DNA from: Rhytidiadelphus loreus
Lineage: Eukaryota > Streptophyta > Bryopsida > Hypnales > Hylocomiaceae
NCBI GenBank assembly: GCA_947034895.1
Contig: OX344763.1
Coordinates: forward strand, 31,619,025-31,683,024
Direction: 5' to 3'
DNA: 64,000 bases
Shown: positions 23,037 through 36,784 of the stretch, in pieces
How positions within the stretch are numbered: the first letter of the stretch is position 1
Layout: every line of letters starts with the position of its first letter
The notes under the pieces: model-generated
Database searches by the model: none
Told to the model about the DNA's origin: nothing
Seen by the model: the letters and a program-made list of their open reading frames with translations, nothing else
Made by a program: the position numbers and the translations under genes

Positions 23037-24417
23037 TCACCGCCTGCAGGTGAGTCCCCCGGGGACGCCCGCCGGCAAAGCGCTGCTGCCGCACATGGCG
23101 ATGAAGGAAGGCATGGCGGAGCCCTGCGGGATGGCCTGCGCCGTGTACTGAGACACACGGCAATCCGTCGCCAGCAAAGAGGAGCTGCAAAAACGATCAG
23201 CGCCGCCCATGATGGGCATGGCCACGCCGCGCTGCACGGGATTCACGAAACCAGGCTGGTACGTCTGACCCAGCACGCCGTTCACGGAAGAAGAAAGGTT
23301 GTGGAAGCGGAACTGCATGTCGAAGTGCGCGAAGCAGTCGTCGCCGCCGATGCCGTAGCGGTGCACGCGGCTCTCCTCCTTGCCGATGGGCACCACCGTC
23401 AACGCCACGCCCATCTTCTCTTGGATCACCAGGTCCACGGCGTTGGTGGCGCCAATGCGGGTCAGCGTCAAGGCGCCGTCAGGCGAAGTCCACGACGTGG
23501 CGGCCAGCGCGAACGGGACGCCGTTGTACGTGAGCTGCAGCTGGTCGACCGCGGCGTCCCAGTGTGCGACCTTGTTGGCGGCGATGGTGAGCGCGTGGTC
23601 TCCGAACACGAATCCCAGCGCCTGCACCCACGTGAAGTCTCTTTGTCGTCCGTCGGGTCTTTTTCCGATGAAGTGCGCGTTGATGTGCAGGTCGCTGTCG
23701 GAGACGAGGCAGAAGTCCTGGTCCTTGTGGCCGTGGAAGTAGAACACCACGCCGTCGCCGCCCACGATCTTGGGGTCGCCGCACATGCCGCCCTTCTTCT
23801 TGCAATCGGCTGCAGACGCAAGGACATCAAGCGATTGTCAAAATTTTCCAGTTTGCTTCGTATTGTAGATTGGGAATCCAAAACTCTAGATAATTGAACT
23901 GGAACCCCACACCCTACCGTACAATCCATCAAACTAGCTAGTGCACATGCATTGAGTCCCGCTTCCAGATTCAAATACGAGATCAAGAATGACTCCTGAA
24001 GACACAATCCTCCCCTAGAATCGTGAGTGTCCGTGCGCTCAGCATTGACCTTGCGCTGATCCAAGCTAGCCAGGGCTGTCTATCAATCTAATTATGTGAT
24101 GGAGTTCACGGCAAACCAACTCATAAATGCCGTGAACAATATGATCTCAATCATCAGCTGAATGTACAAAGAAATCACGTACGTTTGCCGGGACCGGGGT
24201 GGGACGGAGGGCTGTGGTGACCAGGGCTTCCGCCATAAGGTGGGCTTGATCCTCCAGGGCTATGACCCGGTGGGCTCTTGCTGGTGGGCGGGCTCTTGCT
24301 CGGGGGGCTCTTGGGAGAACCTCCGTAGCCCGTCGCCGCGACTTCGCTGACGCTAAGCATGACAGACACGGCCACCACAAGCACCATCAGCGTGGGCTTC
24401 ATCTTCAAGTACGCCAT
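23037..24417 (-). CDS. Root_cap/LEA-related secreted protein with proline-rich N-terminus (left-arm copy)
   Basis: Two exons on the minus strand, 24417-24183 and 23809-23037, joined by a GT-AG intron of 373 bp, give 335 residues. Residues 1 to about 28 form a signal peptide (KMKPTLMVLVVAVSVML core, likely cleavage after SEVAA). A proline-rich stretch follows (repeats of SPPSK and SPPTSK, then PPGHSP), of the kind hydroxylated in cell-wall proteins. Exon 2 is a Cys-containing Root_cap domain (Pfam Root_cap family by recall). Its opening, CGDPKIVGGDGVVFYFHG then DQDFC and LHINAHFIGKR, is typical of that family, and it ends in GGLTCRR. The exact role of the family is not established; secretion to wall or mucilage is inferred. 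The protein is identical to the right-arm copy. Exon 2 is GC-rich in AT-rich surroundings. Confidence 0.9.
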
Positions 24418-24599
24418 GGTGGGCTCGCTAGCTCTTGATCACGGACTGAACCGCGGACCAGCACGCTGAGCTAGGGCCCTCAGTATATCCCTGTATGTAG
24501 ATCACGAGATACAGAGGAAGACCTGCAGCTAGTGCAGAGTGAGACCTGGGAGAGCTCGGCTAGGATGCCTGATTGAGAAGGCTTGGCCCTACTCGGTGA

Positions 24600-24605
24600 T
24601 TTATA
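24600..24605 (-). promoter_or_regulatory. TATA box of the left Root_cap gene
   Basis: TATAAA on the minus strand, about 185 bp upstream of the ATG, mirrors the element at 36779 in the other arm. A diverged third copy keeps TATAAA at a similar distance, which supports it as a real core promoter. Confidence 0.6.
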
Positions 24606-26579
24606 CCCGCTGGAAGTGGTCTGGAACTTCGGAGTCGATGAAAAATGATCGCTCCAACTCGGCAATGATCGAGCTAGCGGAGGACTGTAGCTAGCATGCA
24701 CAATGTCGGGTCGTGAGGGAAAGTGACTCGACCAGAGAGGCCGAACAGGAGAGCTTTCTTTCTTCTTTCCATGATTGCTATAAATACCCCTTACTAAATA
24801 TCCATCGGATGGAGTGGACTTCTCACAACATTCATCATGGTTACCTGTTGTGATCCAAAATAACGGTTTCATCCACTCGATCAGGTCCAGTAGCTAGCGC
24901 GACCGAATCTCCTCCGTTGGCGATTGATTGATCGGTCTTGTCTTGGAAATGCGGCTCAGTTGCGTTGTTCAGTTAGCTTGGATATGTTTGCTCATTCGTA
25001 TTTCAATTCATGATTGATATCTGAACCATTCGATTTCGAATGTGCGAGAGGAAATTTGAAGTAGCTGACCTGTCATCATGCCAGAACAACGCACCTTTCA
25101 GCAGCAGGAAGTTGGATCGATGGCAGGAGAAGAGCGACGGTCGATTTCCCATTTAATTTGGAGTTGGGATCGATCGTTAATGAACTAAATTACGTTCCAC
25201 AATGCATGTACTATTTCGGGGGCTCAAGAGGACGGCGGGAAACAAGGTCGACCCTATGGTGGCCATACAGAACTGGCACCCGATCAATCGAACGGACAGG
25301 AGCAAGGACAATAGCAGCGATCGATGGAAATTTTATCGATCGAAATATACTTCGGGCCCCGTCAGACTCGGGCCAAGAGAGGCCAGCCTAGCTAGCCATT
25401 TCAGGGTCAGCAGGAGCAAGCGGAAGCAGAGGCGGCGTTGGGTTCCGGCCATCCGGGACATTGGAAGTGATCATGAATTACGCTCGAAGGTGCTATGGCC
25501 ATGTACTATTTAGATACTTAAGCTTGGGGGTTAATTAAGAGGACGTACGGCAGAGCTAGCTAGAGAGGTCAACCACCTTATCAATGGTGGACGTCATATA
25601 TAATTGGCACCCGATCGAACGGGCAGGTGCAGGCACAATAGCACGAGGCTCCGTCGATCAAATTGTAACTAACTTGCTTCCGCATCGGACATGGGCAGCG
25701 AGAGACGTCAGCAGCCGAGCGACGTCAAGGTCAACAGCAGGAGGCGGAAGTGCGGAAGCAGAGACCGCGCTGGGTTGCGATGAACTTGCTCGGTAGCTCC
25801 GGTAGCTCCGGTAAGTGAGGGCAGTACTGGAGTGTGTCGGAATACGAAAGTGGCAGGGGCGTCAGTCTCTGGAATTCTAGAAGTGGCGGCTGCACCTCTA
25901 AATTGGCAAGCGAGGTCCTCTGTTGCCAATTGTCCAGCCAGCGCAGTGTTTTTTATTTTTGTTTTGGAGAAGGAGCCAGTTGATACTTGGTGATATCTAG
26001 ATACGAAACCTAGGTGATACCCAGGTAAAATTTGGTTACTGGTCTGAAAATGCAGCACTAATAACCAACTTTCACCCCTAAAAATGTTACGAAAAATAGT
26101 CATCATTTTGTTTGTAGCCAATTCATTTGGCAAAAAATCGTGCATAAAAAAGACATTGAGCCAACAGCCCAACACTAGTGGACTAGGGGTTTGTCATTAT
26201 TTTGGAGAAGTGGCATCCAATAGCTATTTCCATCCAAACATGGATGAAAACATACACATTCATGAAATCAATCTATAAATGCATCCATAATGTAGAGCAA
26301 CATTTTCCCTACCGACCTTCTTAGCACTTGAATGAGCAATTTCATCCATTGAAGATAGGGAATTGTATTGATGAATATTCTTTCAAAATGAGTTGTATAG
26401 TTTTCAAGCAATAACTGATTCACCCCCACCCCCCACCCCCAAGAAAGAAAAACACTACCCAACACTAGTGAATTTTATTGTTTTCTTAGTGGATGCGCAA
26501 CACGCACCCTAGAATGCAAGCAAACCAAACAATTCATCCAATTTTGAGCATCCATCCATTATTCATCCAAATTATCACC
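24606..26579 (-). other. Upstream region of the left Root_cap gene
   Basis: No supported gene. The part nearest the gene (about 24606-25800) has balanced base composition and is conserved with 35584-36778 and, less closely, with about 53100-54123, so it probably holds the regulatory region. The distal part is AT-rich and belongs to a repeat also seen at 30085-30545 and 52690-53000. Confidence 0.5.
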
Positions 26580-27825
26580 ATTGTTTTATATGCCTCAAAA
26601 TTTAATACCTTTTTTCTATCTTTCATAACCTTTAGAATATGTAGATACTAGTTAGTAAGTTAGTTGAATAATTTGGTAAAATATTGACTATGTGGAGAAG
26701 TGTCTCTATGAGAAATCGATTTTTTTGTCACCAACTCCACTTCCAGTTCTAACAAATAGTGTTGAAAATATTGAAAGTCTCATAAGTTGTCTAAAGTTTT
26801 GATTTTGAATCAGCATTATTTTTTGGAAAATAATCTAGACTGTCTTATACTAGGTACTAGTTCTTTGTGTTTATTAGCGACAAATTAGCCTAACTCAACT
26901 ATTATATGTTTAATGCCATATAATAAGTCATGTAATTCTACTTGAAACTTTGATTTCTTTTTGTAAGTTAGAAATTAGAATCATTGTGCAAAATCTGAAC
27001 ATGATATAGTATACAAGACACACTTCTCACTTTTCTTAAAGTGGATCAAAAAATTATAGTATGTCACCATTTGATCATTAATTTATAGTGTTTTTGAAAA
27101 TCATAATTTTCAAACCATTTTCTGATATATTATTGACACATATATTCCGTACAAAGAATGCACTAAACATTTAGTAAAAAGATTGGAAATCTTCTTTAGA
27201 TTCATGTGCCAAGGAAATCATAAATTTGGAGTATTATTAAACAAAAAATTATAAATTTTCATATCTAGGAATTTGCATTCAAATAACTCTAGAACATACA
27301 AAACATCAATCAAACCAATTGAGAAAATGAACAAACATCCAAAATTATATAAAATAACCTAATTTCATCCAAACATACAATTTTTAAATTTAGTGAGCAT
27401 AACATTATCAACCAATTTTAGGAGCATTGCAAGGAATTCTTGCCTATTTGTGGCAAATAAGATTGTAGTATGAGCTTTTGGAAAAAGTTAATAATATTTA
27501 AGTGAAAATTTATTAAAATATTACTTTTGAAACATTATATTTTCAAAATCTCAAGTTTTGAATTCTTCCCTTGAAAGTTATACAAACACAAGAAAGTACA
27601 CATAATTATTAGATACTTTCATATAAACTTTGTATGTTCAGAAAATAATAAAACAAAACAAAAATTTCTTCATTTTTTTAAGCTTGAAGGGATTCTTGGT
27701 TAGCAAATTACATTTCAATTTTTTTTTAAATCCCTATAGAAATACTCTTTGAGTACATATACAAGGTGTAAATTTTTTTATTTTATAAAAAATTTAATAG
27801 AAATTAAACTTCAAATTCATTGGTT
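26580..27825 (-). repeat. Block P, inverted copy of 49244-50478
   Basis: Read on the minus strand it follows 49244-50478, for instance through a block with TTTACACC/GGTGTAAA, an AATATTGATTCAAAATCA-like segment and the GGCATATAAAACAA end. At 26579/26580 block P is joined directly to the arm. In the third locus a further block of about 2 kb (Q) lies between them, so Q was deleted here or gained there. Confidence 0.65.
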
Positions 27826-30084
27826 TCCCAAAGTGTAGAAGAGCTGGTAGTTTCTAAGTGTTTGGAATGATGATGGATTTGCTATTAGAGAATCATTGCA
27901 TAATTGAAGACATTTATGTAGGGCAAATGTTTGGAATTTTTAAGAGTCACAAAATTTGTACACTCCATATTATCAAAAACAAATAAAATGAAATTGTGGG
28001 GTCTTGTACAAATGTGAAACCAATATTTGGGCAAGTGTTTTTGTGTGAACAATCATTTGCTAGTATCCTGTACATATCCAAATTTTGTATGTAGATGTAT
28101 TATTCTTGATATTCATTTCTTGATATTCGAAATTGAAATGAATACTAAGAATGTATAGAATATGTATATTAATTCCATGATTAAATTAGATGATTGTAGA
28201 AATATAAATTCCTCAAGAATTCTTGCTAATTTTAATTATGCTCTTATATACAAGATAGTCATAACGTTTCCAAAATAGATCTTGATTGTTACACTCTTTA
28301 TTTGACTGATTGTTCCAACTAATATAGCAAAAATTACACTTGAGGTTATTTTCAATTGGCCAAAGATTTTGCAGGTAGGTCGAAGGCTTATGTTTTTAAA
28401 TTAATTATTTATTTATTTGGTTGGATTGATACGTTTCACGTTTTTTGTTTTAATAATCATGGTTAATTGGTTAGAACTTAGAAGGAGGTTGGTTTTGCAG
28501 ATATCATGGTCACTATTGGACAAAAACAATAGTATGAAGTTCTTTTGAAGGCAAGTTCCAAAGTTTCAAGAAAAAATAGAAGCAATGCTGATTCAAATTG
28601 CATATTTGAGCATTTTCACTCTTTTAGTTGGATTGGTTTTTTTTAGTGTCATATCAAAGTTATAACAATTTTACTATATGAGTATATGTTAGTATATTGT
28701 TTCAAAATTGAATATGAACTATTTTCTTCTTAAATTTGTTTCATTCAACTTTGAACTCTTATTTTTAATATTCTATTATTTATCATGTGTTAAGAATTCA
28801 AATAATTTTTACATTAAATTTTGAAGATAAGACTTCTCCATTGAGAAGGATGAATAGAATTGGGTTTGGACCAAGGTTTAGGGTATATAACCTTGTAATT
28901 AATAGAATCTTTCTCCTTAAAACTTTTAGGATAAATTTATTATTTATCAAGTTATCTAGTTATAGAATATTATATTATAGGTGTTTGTATTATAACCATA
29001 GAAGGTGTTTATATTATAAGTATGCATTAAATGATCCTATATGTAGTTGGATTTATGAAATGATAAAGATGTTGAAATATTTGAGAAAGAACTATAATAA
29101 TATTATTTTAGTCTTCTAAATGCATGTCAACTCTAAGTTGGATTGTAATTGAATGGCATCAAATTACTAGAAGAAAATGAATGTTTTTCAATTCCAAGAA
29201 CAAAATTTTCTTAAAGTAAATGAAACATTTGCAATTGGTGCAAATTCAAGGATTCAGAGTAGTTGTAGACAAGTCATTTTTGGAAATGGGATTGTTTCTC
29301 ATTCAACAACCTAGTTGGAACTTTGTTGATGTATTTGATCTTAGTACATGGTTGCTCATGTGGCATTTGGTGCCATGTGAACTTGGCCACTTAGTTGCAC
29401 TCTTGCGCAACTAGATTTCCACTATCACAATTGCCAACATATTTCTAGGACTACCACAATCTACCACGGGATGATTGAAATCTAGTGCTACACCAAACAC
29501 CTAATTTCAAGCCTAGAACTTCATGCTTGTCATCCATAGGCTCCAACCAATGCACCACTTCTAGGTTTATTTGTTCATGGAATATGTACTTATTGTTATT
29601 TATTTAAAACGTCGTCATCCAAAATTTGAACATTTTAGAAATTACAAAAAACTTTGACAATTGCTTCTTCTTCAAAGGTTCATATAGTGTCCATTTTCAA
29701 TTAAAATTATTGGAAAAGTTGTCTCTTTAATTCTAATTTCTATGGTAAGAATTTCATCCCAATCCAATATGTTATGAATTTCAAATTAGAATTTAAGTAG
29801 AAGGGTGTTCAACCAGAGATTACTTTTTGTTTGTAAGTTTTTACAAAAAAACCTCTTATATTCTCAAAAATAAAATGAGAATACCTCAAATTATTAATAA
29901 CTATTATGATACTTTAATTTTAATTTTTAGGGTACTTTTGACTCCTAAATGCCTACAACCCTTTTTAGATTTAGAAAAGTGCACAAGAATATTAAAAAAT
30001 GCAACTAGAAGAGAGATGTATTGAACTTGATGTATAATCAAAGTAGCACATTATGAATTTTAGATTCCACTTACAATATTGGAT

Positions 30085-30545
30085 ATATTCTTTCATTAAT
30101 TTTCATAACTTTTCTAAAAAGATAGAAATAAATTAGCTAATTGGCCTCCAAAACAACTCTCTTAGCTATTTGGCTAAAATTTTACAAAAAATTCACTAGT
30201 GTTGGAAAGTGTTTTTCATTCTTAGGAATGGATGGTGGGGGGTGAATCAATTATTACTTGAAAACTATACAACTTATTTTGAAAGAATATTCATCAATAC
30301 AATCCCCTATCTTCATTCCCATCTTCATTGGATGAAATCACTCACTCAAGTGCTACAAAGATGTAGGGAAAATATTGTGGATGCATTTATACACTTTTAG
30401 ATAAATATGTATGTTTTCATCTATGTTTGGATGGAAATAGCTATTGGATGTTGCTTCTCAAAAATGATGACCCCCCCCGGTTTGTTGGTGTTGGGCCATT
30501 GGTTGGACAATTGGAGACATAGGACCTCGCGTGGCAATTTGGGGG
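30085..30545 (+). repeat. Fragment of an additional copy of the duplicated unit
   Basis: About 30085-30185 matches 34450-34575 (GATAGAAATAAATTAGCTAA and the AACTCTCTTAGCTATTTGGC blocks). It then skips to match 34911-35215 (CACTAGTGTTGG, GAAAACTATACAACT, GAATATTCATCAATACAATC) and ends with a diverged stretch like 35445-35490 (GGACAATTGG, AGGACCTCGC). It carries no gene and lies in the same orientation as the right arm. Confidence 0.7.
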
Positions 30546-33139
30546 ATAATGTAGGAGGTTCTAAAAATGCTCAAGCTCTAATTAAAAAGGCCCACTTCCA
30601 TAAATGTACACTATTTGTACATGTTGCTTTTTTATAGCCTTCAACAATGTACAGATAGTGCACATTATAGAGGTGAGCCATTTTAGAGCCCTATGCCATT
30701 TCAACTTCAAAATCTTATAACTAATTCCACAATGCTCCAAAAAATATGAAACTGCTTGGATTAGATGTAAATTCTACTTGCCTTTCCAGGAAAATTTACT
30801 GAAAAATATTTCAAGATGTTTCCCTTGCCTAGATTCAGTTCTGGCCCCTAGACGGTTCATTTATGGATCTCCTCCCTTGGAACAAATTTATTATACTAAT
30901 AGGATAATTTCCAAATAGGTCATTATTCTTTTTCAACACTCCCTTAATGATTTTACAATTATTATAAAGGGGTACATAAAATACGTATATAAGAAGCTTT
31001 ATTGTCTATAGTAGGAAATTATTGAATATTTTATAAATTTTTGTTTCCAAAATTTACTTAAAATAAAAAAATACATTAAAAATCTTACATAACTTTTCTA
31101 TTTCAAAAATTAAAATTAAAGAAATTATATGTAACATAGAAAGTAGAAAAAAACACCTTTCAATGGGATGTTGAATCTTTAAATTACAGAAGATATTTTT
31201 TGTTGAGTATGTTCAATTTTGTATTTATGTAATAGCTACAAAAGTTGTAGAAAACTAACATCAATGTTTTCAGTACCATTGAAAAGTTCATAAAGATAAT
31301 ATAAATGATTTGCACGTGCTTTAATTTTTGGTATGTGTTGTACTAAAAATTTAAATTTCAAAACATTCAAAACATTGGAGAAGATCATTTTTGATGAATT
31401 GTGAGTTTATGACTTGCTTTTAAAGGTGATTTCAAGAAATGCTTGTACTATCTATTTCTCATGTTGCATGGCAATTGGGTTTAGGCACATAATTTTTGGA
31501 GTTCTACTAAGATTGTTATGAAATTTGATGAAAGTTCTCATCAAGGTTGCACATTCAAGGAGAATATTATTTTATCATATTTTGGGAAATTTTTACATAA
31601 ATAGAATGATTGTGGAATAGTACTCTTGAAGGTTTGTCATTAGAGCTTGCATTACAGAAAGAATGGGGCCTCAAGAAAGAAGGTCACTAGATCTAAACCA
31701 ATAGTGTCTAATGTAGCAAATAAAAAATAGTATTTTTTTTGAAAATTTTAAAATCATATTTTGAAATGGTACATGAGGTACCACATTAAACTGCAATTAT
31801 TTTTTTTAAATTTAAAAAATTTGCACTACTAGTCTACATCTGGTGACCCTCTTAAGGCCCCTTTCAGCCATTCTTTTCTAATGATTAATATAATTATTTA
31901 TATGTAGTTTTCTATTAATTTATTTTTGTATATAATTTTTGGAGAAATATTTTAATAATATTTAATGTTGAGGAAAATATTCCTATATTTTATATTTTAA
32001 ATTTTATTTCATTCTTTAAAAAACGAATTTGAAATCTCATAGTAAGTCTTATACCACCTCTAATAGGTAAAATATCCTCAAGCATTTCTTGCAACTATAT
32101 TTTATATTATGCATTATAAAGTCAAAAAAACTAAAAAAAACAAAGTATAATATGCACATGAAGGCACTACTACAAACTCAAAAACTCGGAGGGTTCACTT
32201 AGAGTGTCCATTACAAACCACATGCAATTAAAATTTTGGGCCCCCTATATATTTTTTGAATTTTAAATTAAATTAAATTAAAAAAACATGAATAGATTTT
32301 TCTACTTTAAAAGTTTATGTTTTGAATAATTTAAAATTTTAATTTGTTACTAATAATTAGTTAAAAAAATTTGAAGTAAAAAGGTAAACTATGGATTGAA
32401 TTGAAAAATAACTTTCACACCCCTATATTATATAAGAAAAATTTGTCTAAAAAATGAACAAAAAATTCCTAAAAATAACTCTGTATTGAAATCCCATTTT
32501 GAGTTGAATATTGATTCAATGGTCATCTAAATGTGTTCTCTATAATTATTTGAGTTGAAAAACACGCCATTTTAGTTCATTTTCAACCTCTTTTCGAAAT
32601 CATTTCATATTTTATTTGAGTTGGAAATTTTGGCAATAGAAAGCTATAGTCATTATTAAACAATGCTTAAAATTTTAGGTTGAAATTCTAGTTTATTAGA
32701 AACCACTTGTTTACACGTGGTTTGTCATAGTAGAACTAAGTCCTCACCCCAAGCTCAAAAAACAAAACAAGTCAAGAATCTCGACAATATTTTTTCCTCT
32801 AGTGCTTCAGTATATAATTCTAAACTTATTGCAACAATAATAATTTATAAATTAAAAGTTTATGCTCTAGCAAGCTAATAAAACAACCAATAGCAAATTA
32901 TTCAAAAAACTACGACAATTGTTTTAATGCTAGTATGCCACATGCATGATGCCTTTGGGTGATAGTATAATTGAGACATATTGCAATGCTAAGATTCCAA
33001 CTTTAATAAGTGCTTGGGACTCTATTTAGAGTATTCAATAATCTAAAGATTTGGTCTCTCACAATCTTCCATTGTAATCCACTATCCACACTTTTAGCAT
33101 TTGTTGTGACTCTTTTTTCCATCACTTTGTGTAAATTTG

Positions 33140-34804
33140 AAGTACTTTCAAGTTCTAAAGAACGGGACTCTAGAACCAAAACGATGTTGTTGGATGTTGA
33201 TGAACATGGAACATTTGTTGAGAATCATAGGTGCAAAAATGTGCTTGGTGGGGGTTATTAGGATGGTGGGACACTTGCTTACATCTTAAATTTGAATACA
33301 TTTCTTCTTCCTTTCTCAACTTTTAGAATGTGTAGTTAGCTTTGAATTTAGTGGAGGATTAACCTTATGAGAAAGGTTCAAGTCAAGAATGAACTTTTTG
33401 GTCCACATTTCTATACAAAATTATCAATTGAACCACGTCAACAAAATTTGATAAATAATACAAAATATAATGGATAATTATAGGTTGATTAAGTTCAACT
33501 GCCTAATAATATAATATTTATTATAAGGTGATTGCAAGAACACTTGTGTGTCATATGTTAGTTTTACATGAAATTTGAAATAGAGGTGCATGTAGTAGTT
33601 ATATACATTGAGTGATTTTTTGCATTCAAAAGAAATTATTTTAATATTTTAAAATATCCCCCAATTGGATGTCACCCTTAGTCATTTTGAAGGGTTTTAG
33701 TACTATATTGATCCAAAACTGCAAATTTGAAGCTCAAAATTGGTAAACAAAGACTTCTATTAAAATTACACAAGCAGTCAAGTGCACAAAGAGATTTTCT
33801 AAAAATACTAAACTATCCACCTTCCACATGTGCTCAAGCCTCAAAGTACACTCCTGTTGTATAAGTGCAAGAAAACACAATGTTTTTTTTTGAAGATGAA
33901 AATAGTTGAAAGCAGCACCTTCAACTTAGGAAATATGTCTTTTTATATTTTATATTTTTGATCCTTTTTTACTATTTTATAAAAATATAAAAACAAAGTG
34001 TCCATTTTCTTGGCATTCTCCATTCAGTCCATTGTCCTACTTTTTCTTTGCATATCTAGGTTTAAAAATTCAAAGACATTAGACATACTATTTTCTAGGC
34101 TTTAATCATGATCCACATTTTATTTTATATAAAAAAAATTTATTTCAAAAATTATAGTTTTCATCGTTTTGAGCTAGAAATGACAAATGTTTTTTGAAAC
34201 AACTTTGCATTTGATTTGGTAGAAAGAAATTGTCTCTATTTAATTGAAATCCACCCTTTGGACAAGTAAAATGTTATCTAAAAGAAACATCAACCTAATG
34301 AGTCCATGATTTTGAACTATGAAACAATGTCCTTTTATTGTTTTCATTCAAACTTTGCAAAATCTATCCACCTTTTCATATAATTTTATAACCATTTAAA
34401 TTTACTTTTTATAGAATCCTTCAAAAACTTGCTAGAACATACAATTTTTTTTTATTAACTTTTATAATTTTTGTAAAAAGATAGAAATAAATTAGCTAAT
34501 TGTCCTCTATTTAGCCTACTTTAATGAATTAGACCCCCAAACAACTCTCTTAGCTATTTGGCTAAAATTTTACAAAATATCCATTTCATGTTTGCATTTG
34601 AGACATGTATGTCAATTCAATTTGGAAAGTGTTTGGGCATTGAATTTTTTCTTTGCAAATTATCACCAAAATTTTATTTTATTTTAGATCTACTTCCTTC
34701 AATACTAAAAAGAAAGCAAAACAAAAGGTGGATGAAATTGCCAAAAGCATCTCTACAAAATTATATGAAATTCACCAACATTTGGATGAAGTTTATTATT
34801 TTTA
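33140..34804 (+). repeat. Block Q, direct copy of about 50620-52600
   Basis: The two stretches share order and orientation, for example TGTTGGAT, then GAGAATCATAGGTGCAAAA (third locus GAGAATTATGGGTGCAAAA), then the AGGTTGATTAAGTTCAACTG block and TTCACCAACATT. At 33503-33506 this copy reads CTAA where the third locus holds the 934-bp TTAA-flanked element, so it serves as the empty site for that insertion. Confidence 0.7.
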
Positions 34805-36778
34805 GGTGATAATTTGGATGAATAATGGATGGATGCTCAAAATTGGATGAATTGTTTGGTTTGCTTGCATTCTAGGGTGCGTGTTGCGCATCCACTAAGA
34901 AAACAATAAAATTCACTAGTGTTGGGTAGTGTTTTTCTTTCTTGGGGGTGGGGGGTGGGGGTGAATCAGTTATTGCTTGAAAACTATACAACTCATTTTG
35001 AAAGAATATTCATCAATACAATTCCCTATCTTCAATGGATGAAATTGCTCATTCAAGTGCTAAGAAGGTCGGTAGGGAAAATGTTGCTCTACATTATGGA
35101 TGCATTTATAGATTGATTTCATGAATGTGTATGTTTTCATCCATGTTTGGATGGAAATAGCTATTGGATGCCACTTCTCCAAAATAATGACAAACCCCTA
35201 GTCCACTAGTGTTGGGCTGTTGGCTCAATGTCTTTTTTATGCACGATTTTTTGCCAAATGAATTGGCTACAAACAAAATGATGACTATTTTTCGTAACAT
35301 TTTTAGGGGTGAAAGTTGGTTATTAGTGCTGCATTTTCAGACCAGTAACCAAATTTTACCTGGGTATCACCTAGGTTTCGTATCTAGATATCACCAAGTA
35401 TCAACTGGCTCCTTCTCCAAAACAAAAATAAAAAACACTGCGCTGGCTGGACAATTGGCAACAGAGGACCTCGCTTGCCAATTTAGAGGTGCAGCCGCCA
35501 CTTCTAGAATTCCAGAGACTGACGCCCCTGCCACTTTCGTATTCCGACACACTCCAGTACTGCCCTCACTTACCGGAGCTACCGGAGCTACCGAGCAAGT
35601 TCATCGCAACCCAGCGCGGTCTCTGCTTCCGCACTTCCGCCTCCTGCTGTTGACCTTGACGTCGCTCGGCTGCTGACGTCTCTCGCTGCCCATGTCCGAT
35701 GCGGAAGCAAGTTAGTTACAATTTGATCGACGGAGCCTCGTGCTATTGTGCCTGCACCTGCCCGTTCGATCGGGTGCCAATTATATATGACGTCCACCAT
35801 TGATAAGGTGGTTGACCTCTCTAGCTAGCTCTGCCGTACGTCCTCTTAATTAACCCCCAAGCTTAAGTATCTAAATAGTACATGGCCATAGCACCTTCGA
35901 GCGTAATTCATGATCACTTCCAATGTCCCGGATGGCCGGAACCCAACGCCGCCTCTGCTTCCGCTTGCTCCTGCTGACCCTGAAATGGCTAGCTAGGCTG
36001 GCCTCTCTTGGCCCGAGTCTGACGGGGCCCGAAGTATATTTCGATCGATAAAATTTCCATCGATCGCTGCTATTGTCCTTGCTCCTGTCCGTTCGATTGA
36101 TCGGGTGCCAGTTCTGTATGGCCACCATAGGGTCGACCTTGTTTCCCGCCGTCCTCTTGAGCCCCCGAAATAGTACATGCATTGTGGAACGTAATTTAGT
36201 TCATTAACGATCGATCCCAACTCCAAATTAAATGGGAAATCGACCGTCGCTCTTCTCCTGCCATCGATCCAACTTCCTGCTGCTGAAAGGTGCGTTGTTC
36301 TGGCATGATGACAGGTCAGCTACTTCAAATTTCCTCTCGCACATTCGAAATCGAATGGTTCAGATATCAATCATGAATTGAAATACGAATGAGCAAACAT
36401 ATCCAAGCTAACTGAACAACGCAACTGAGCCGCATTTCCAAGACAAGACCGATCAATCAATCGCCAACGGAGGAGATTCGGTCGCGCTAGCTACTGGACC
36501 TGATCGAGTGGATGAAACCGTTATTTTGGATCACAACAGGTAACCATGATGAATGTTGTGAGAAGTCCACTCCATCCGATGGATATTTAGTAAGGGGTAT
36601 TTATAGCAATCATGGAAAGAAGAAAGAAAGCTCTCCTGTTCGGCCTCTCTGGTCGAGTCACTTTCCCTCACGACCCGACATTGTGCATGCTAGCTACAGT
36701 CCTCCGCTAGCTCGATCATTGCCGAGTTGGAGCGATCATTTTTCATCGACTCCGAAGTTCCAGACCACTTCCAGCGGG

Positions 36779-36784
36779 TATAAA
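36779..36784 (+). promoter_or_regulatory. TATA box of the right Root_cap gene
   Basis: TATAAA inside CGGGTATAAATCACC, about 185 bp upstream of the ATG at 36967. It is conserved in all three Root_cap copies although the surrounding sequence of the third has diverged. Confidence 0.6.

Larger units (their letters stand above)
22422..26579 (-). repeat. Left arm of a roughly 4.15-kb inverted repeat
   Basis: This arm is the reverse complement of 34805-38971. Paired coordinates add up to 61384 without any net length change from the inner end (26579/34805) outward to at least 22732/38652. Every reading frame in that span translates identically in both arms. Small substitutions and indels appear only near the outer end (about 22480-22580 against 38814-38900). 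The inner end is abrupt: ATTATCACC is shared, then the sequences part. It contains a complete Root_cap gene and its promoter. Confidence 0.93.
26580..34804. other. AT-rich spacer of the large inverted repeat
   Basis: There is no gene I can support in these 8.2 kb. Three parts are recognisable as pieces of the duplicated unit: 26580-27825 (block P, inverted relative to 49244-50478), 30085-30545 (a fragment of another unit copy) and about 33140-34804 (block Q, same orientation as about 50620-52600). The remaining sequence is AT-rich with homopolymer runs and shows nothing else. Confidence 0.6.

Noticed and set aside
22888..23151. Small frame next to the Root_cap 3' end, present in both arms
   Set aside because: Identical in the arms only because the arms are identical; it overlaps the Root_cap stop and 3' UTR and lacks any domain.
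23301..23897. Long frame of 198 codons antisense to Root_cap exon 2, repeated in the right arm and as a 322-codon frame in the third copy (60299-61267)
   Set aside because: It arises because GC-rich exon 2 has few stop codons in any frame. The composition is Val/Ala/Arg-rich without domains, and the sense strand carries the conserved family.
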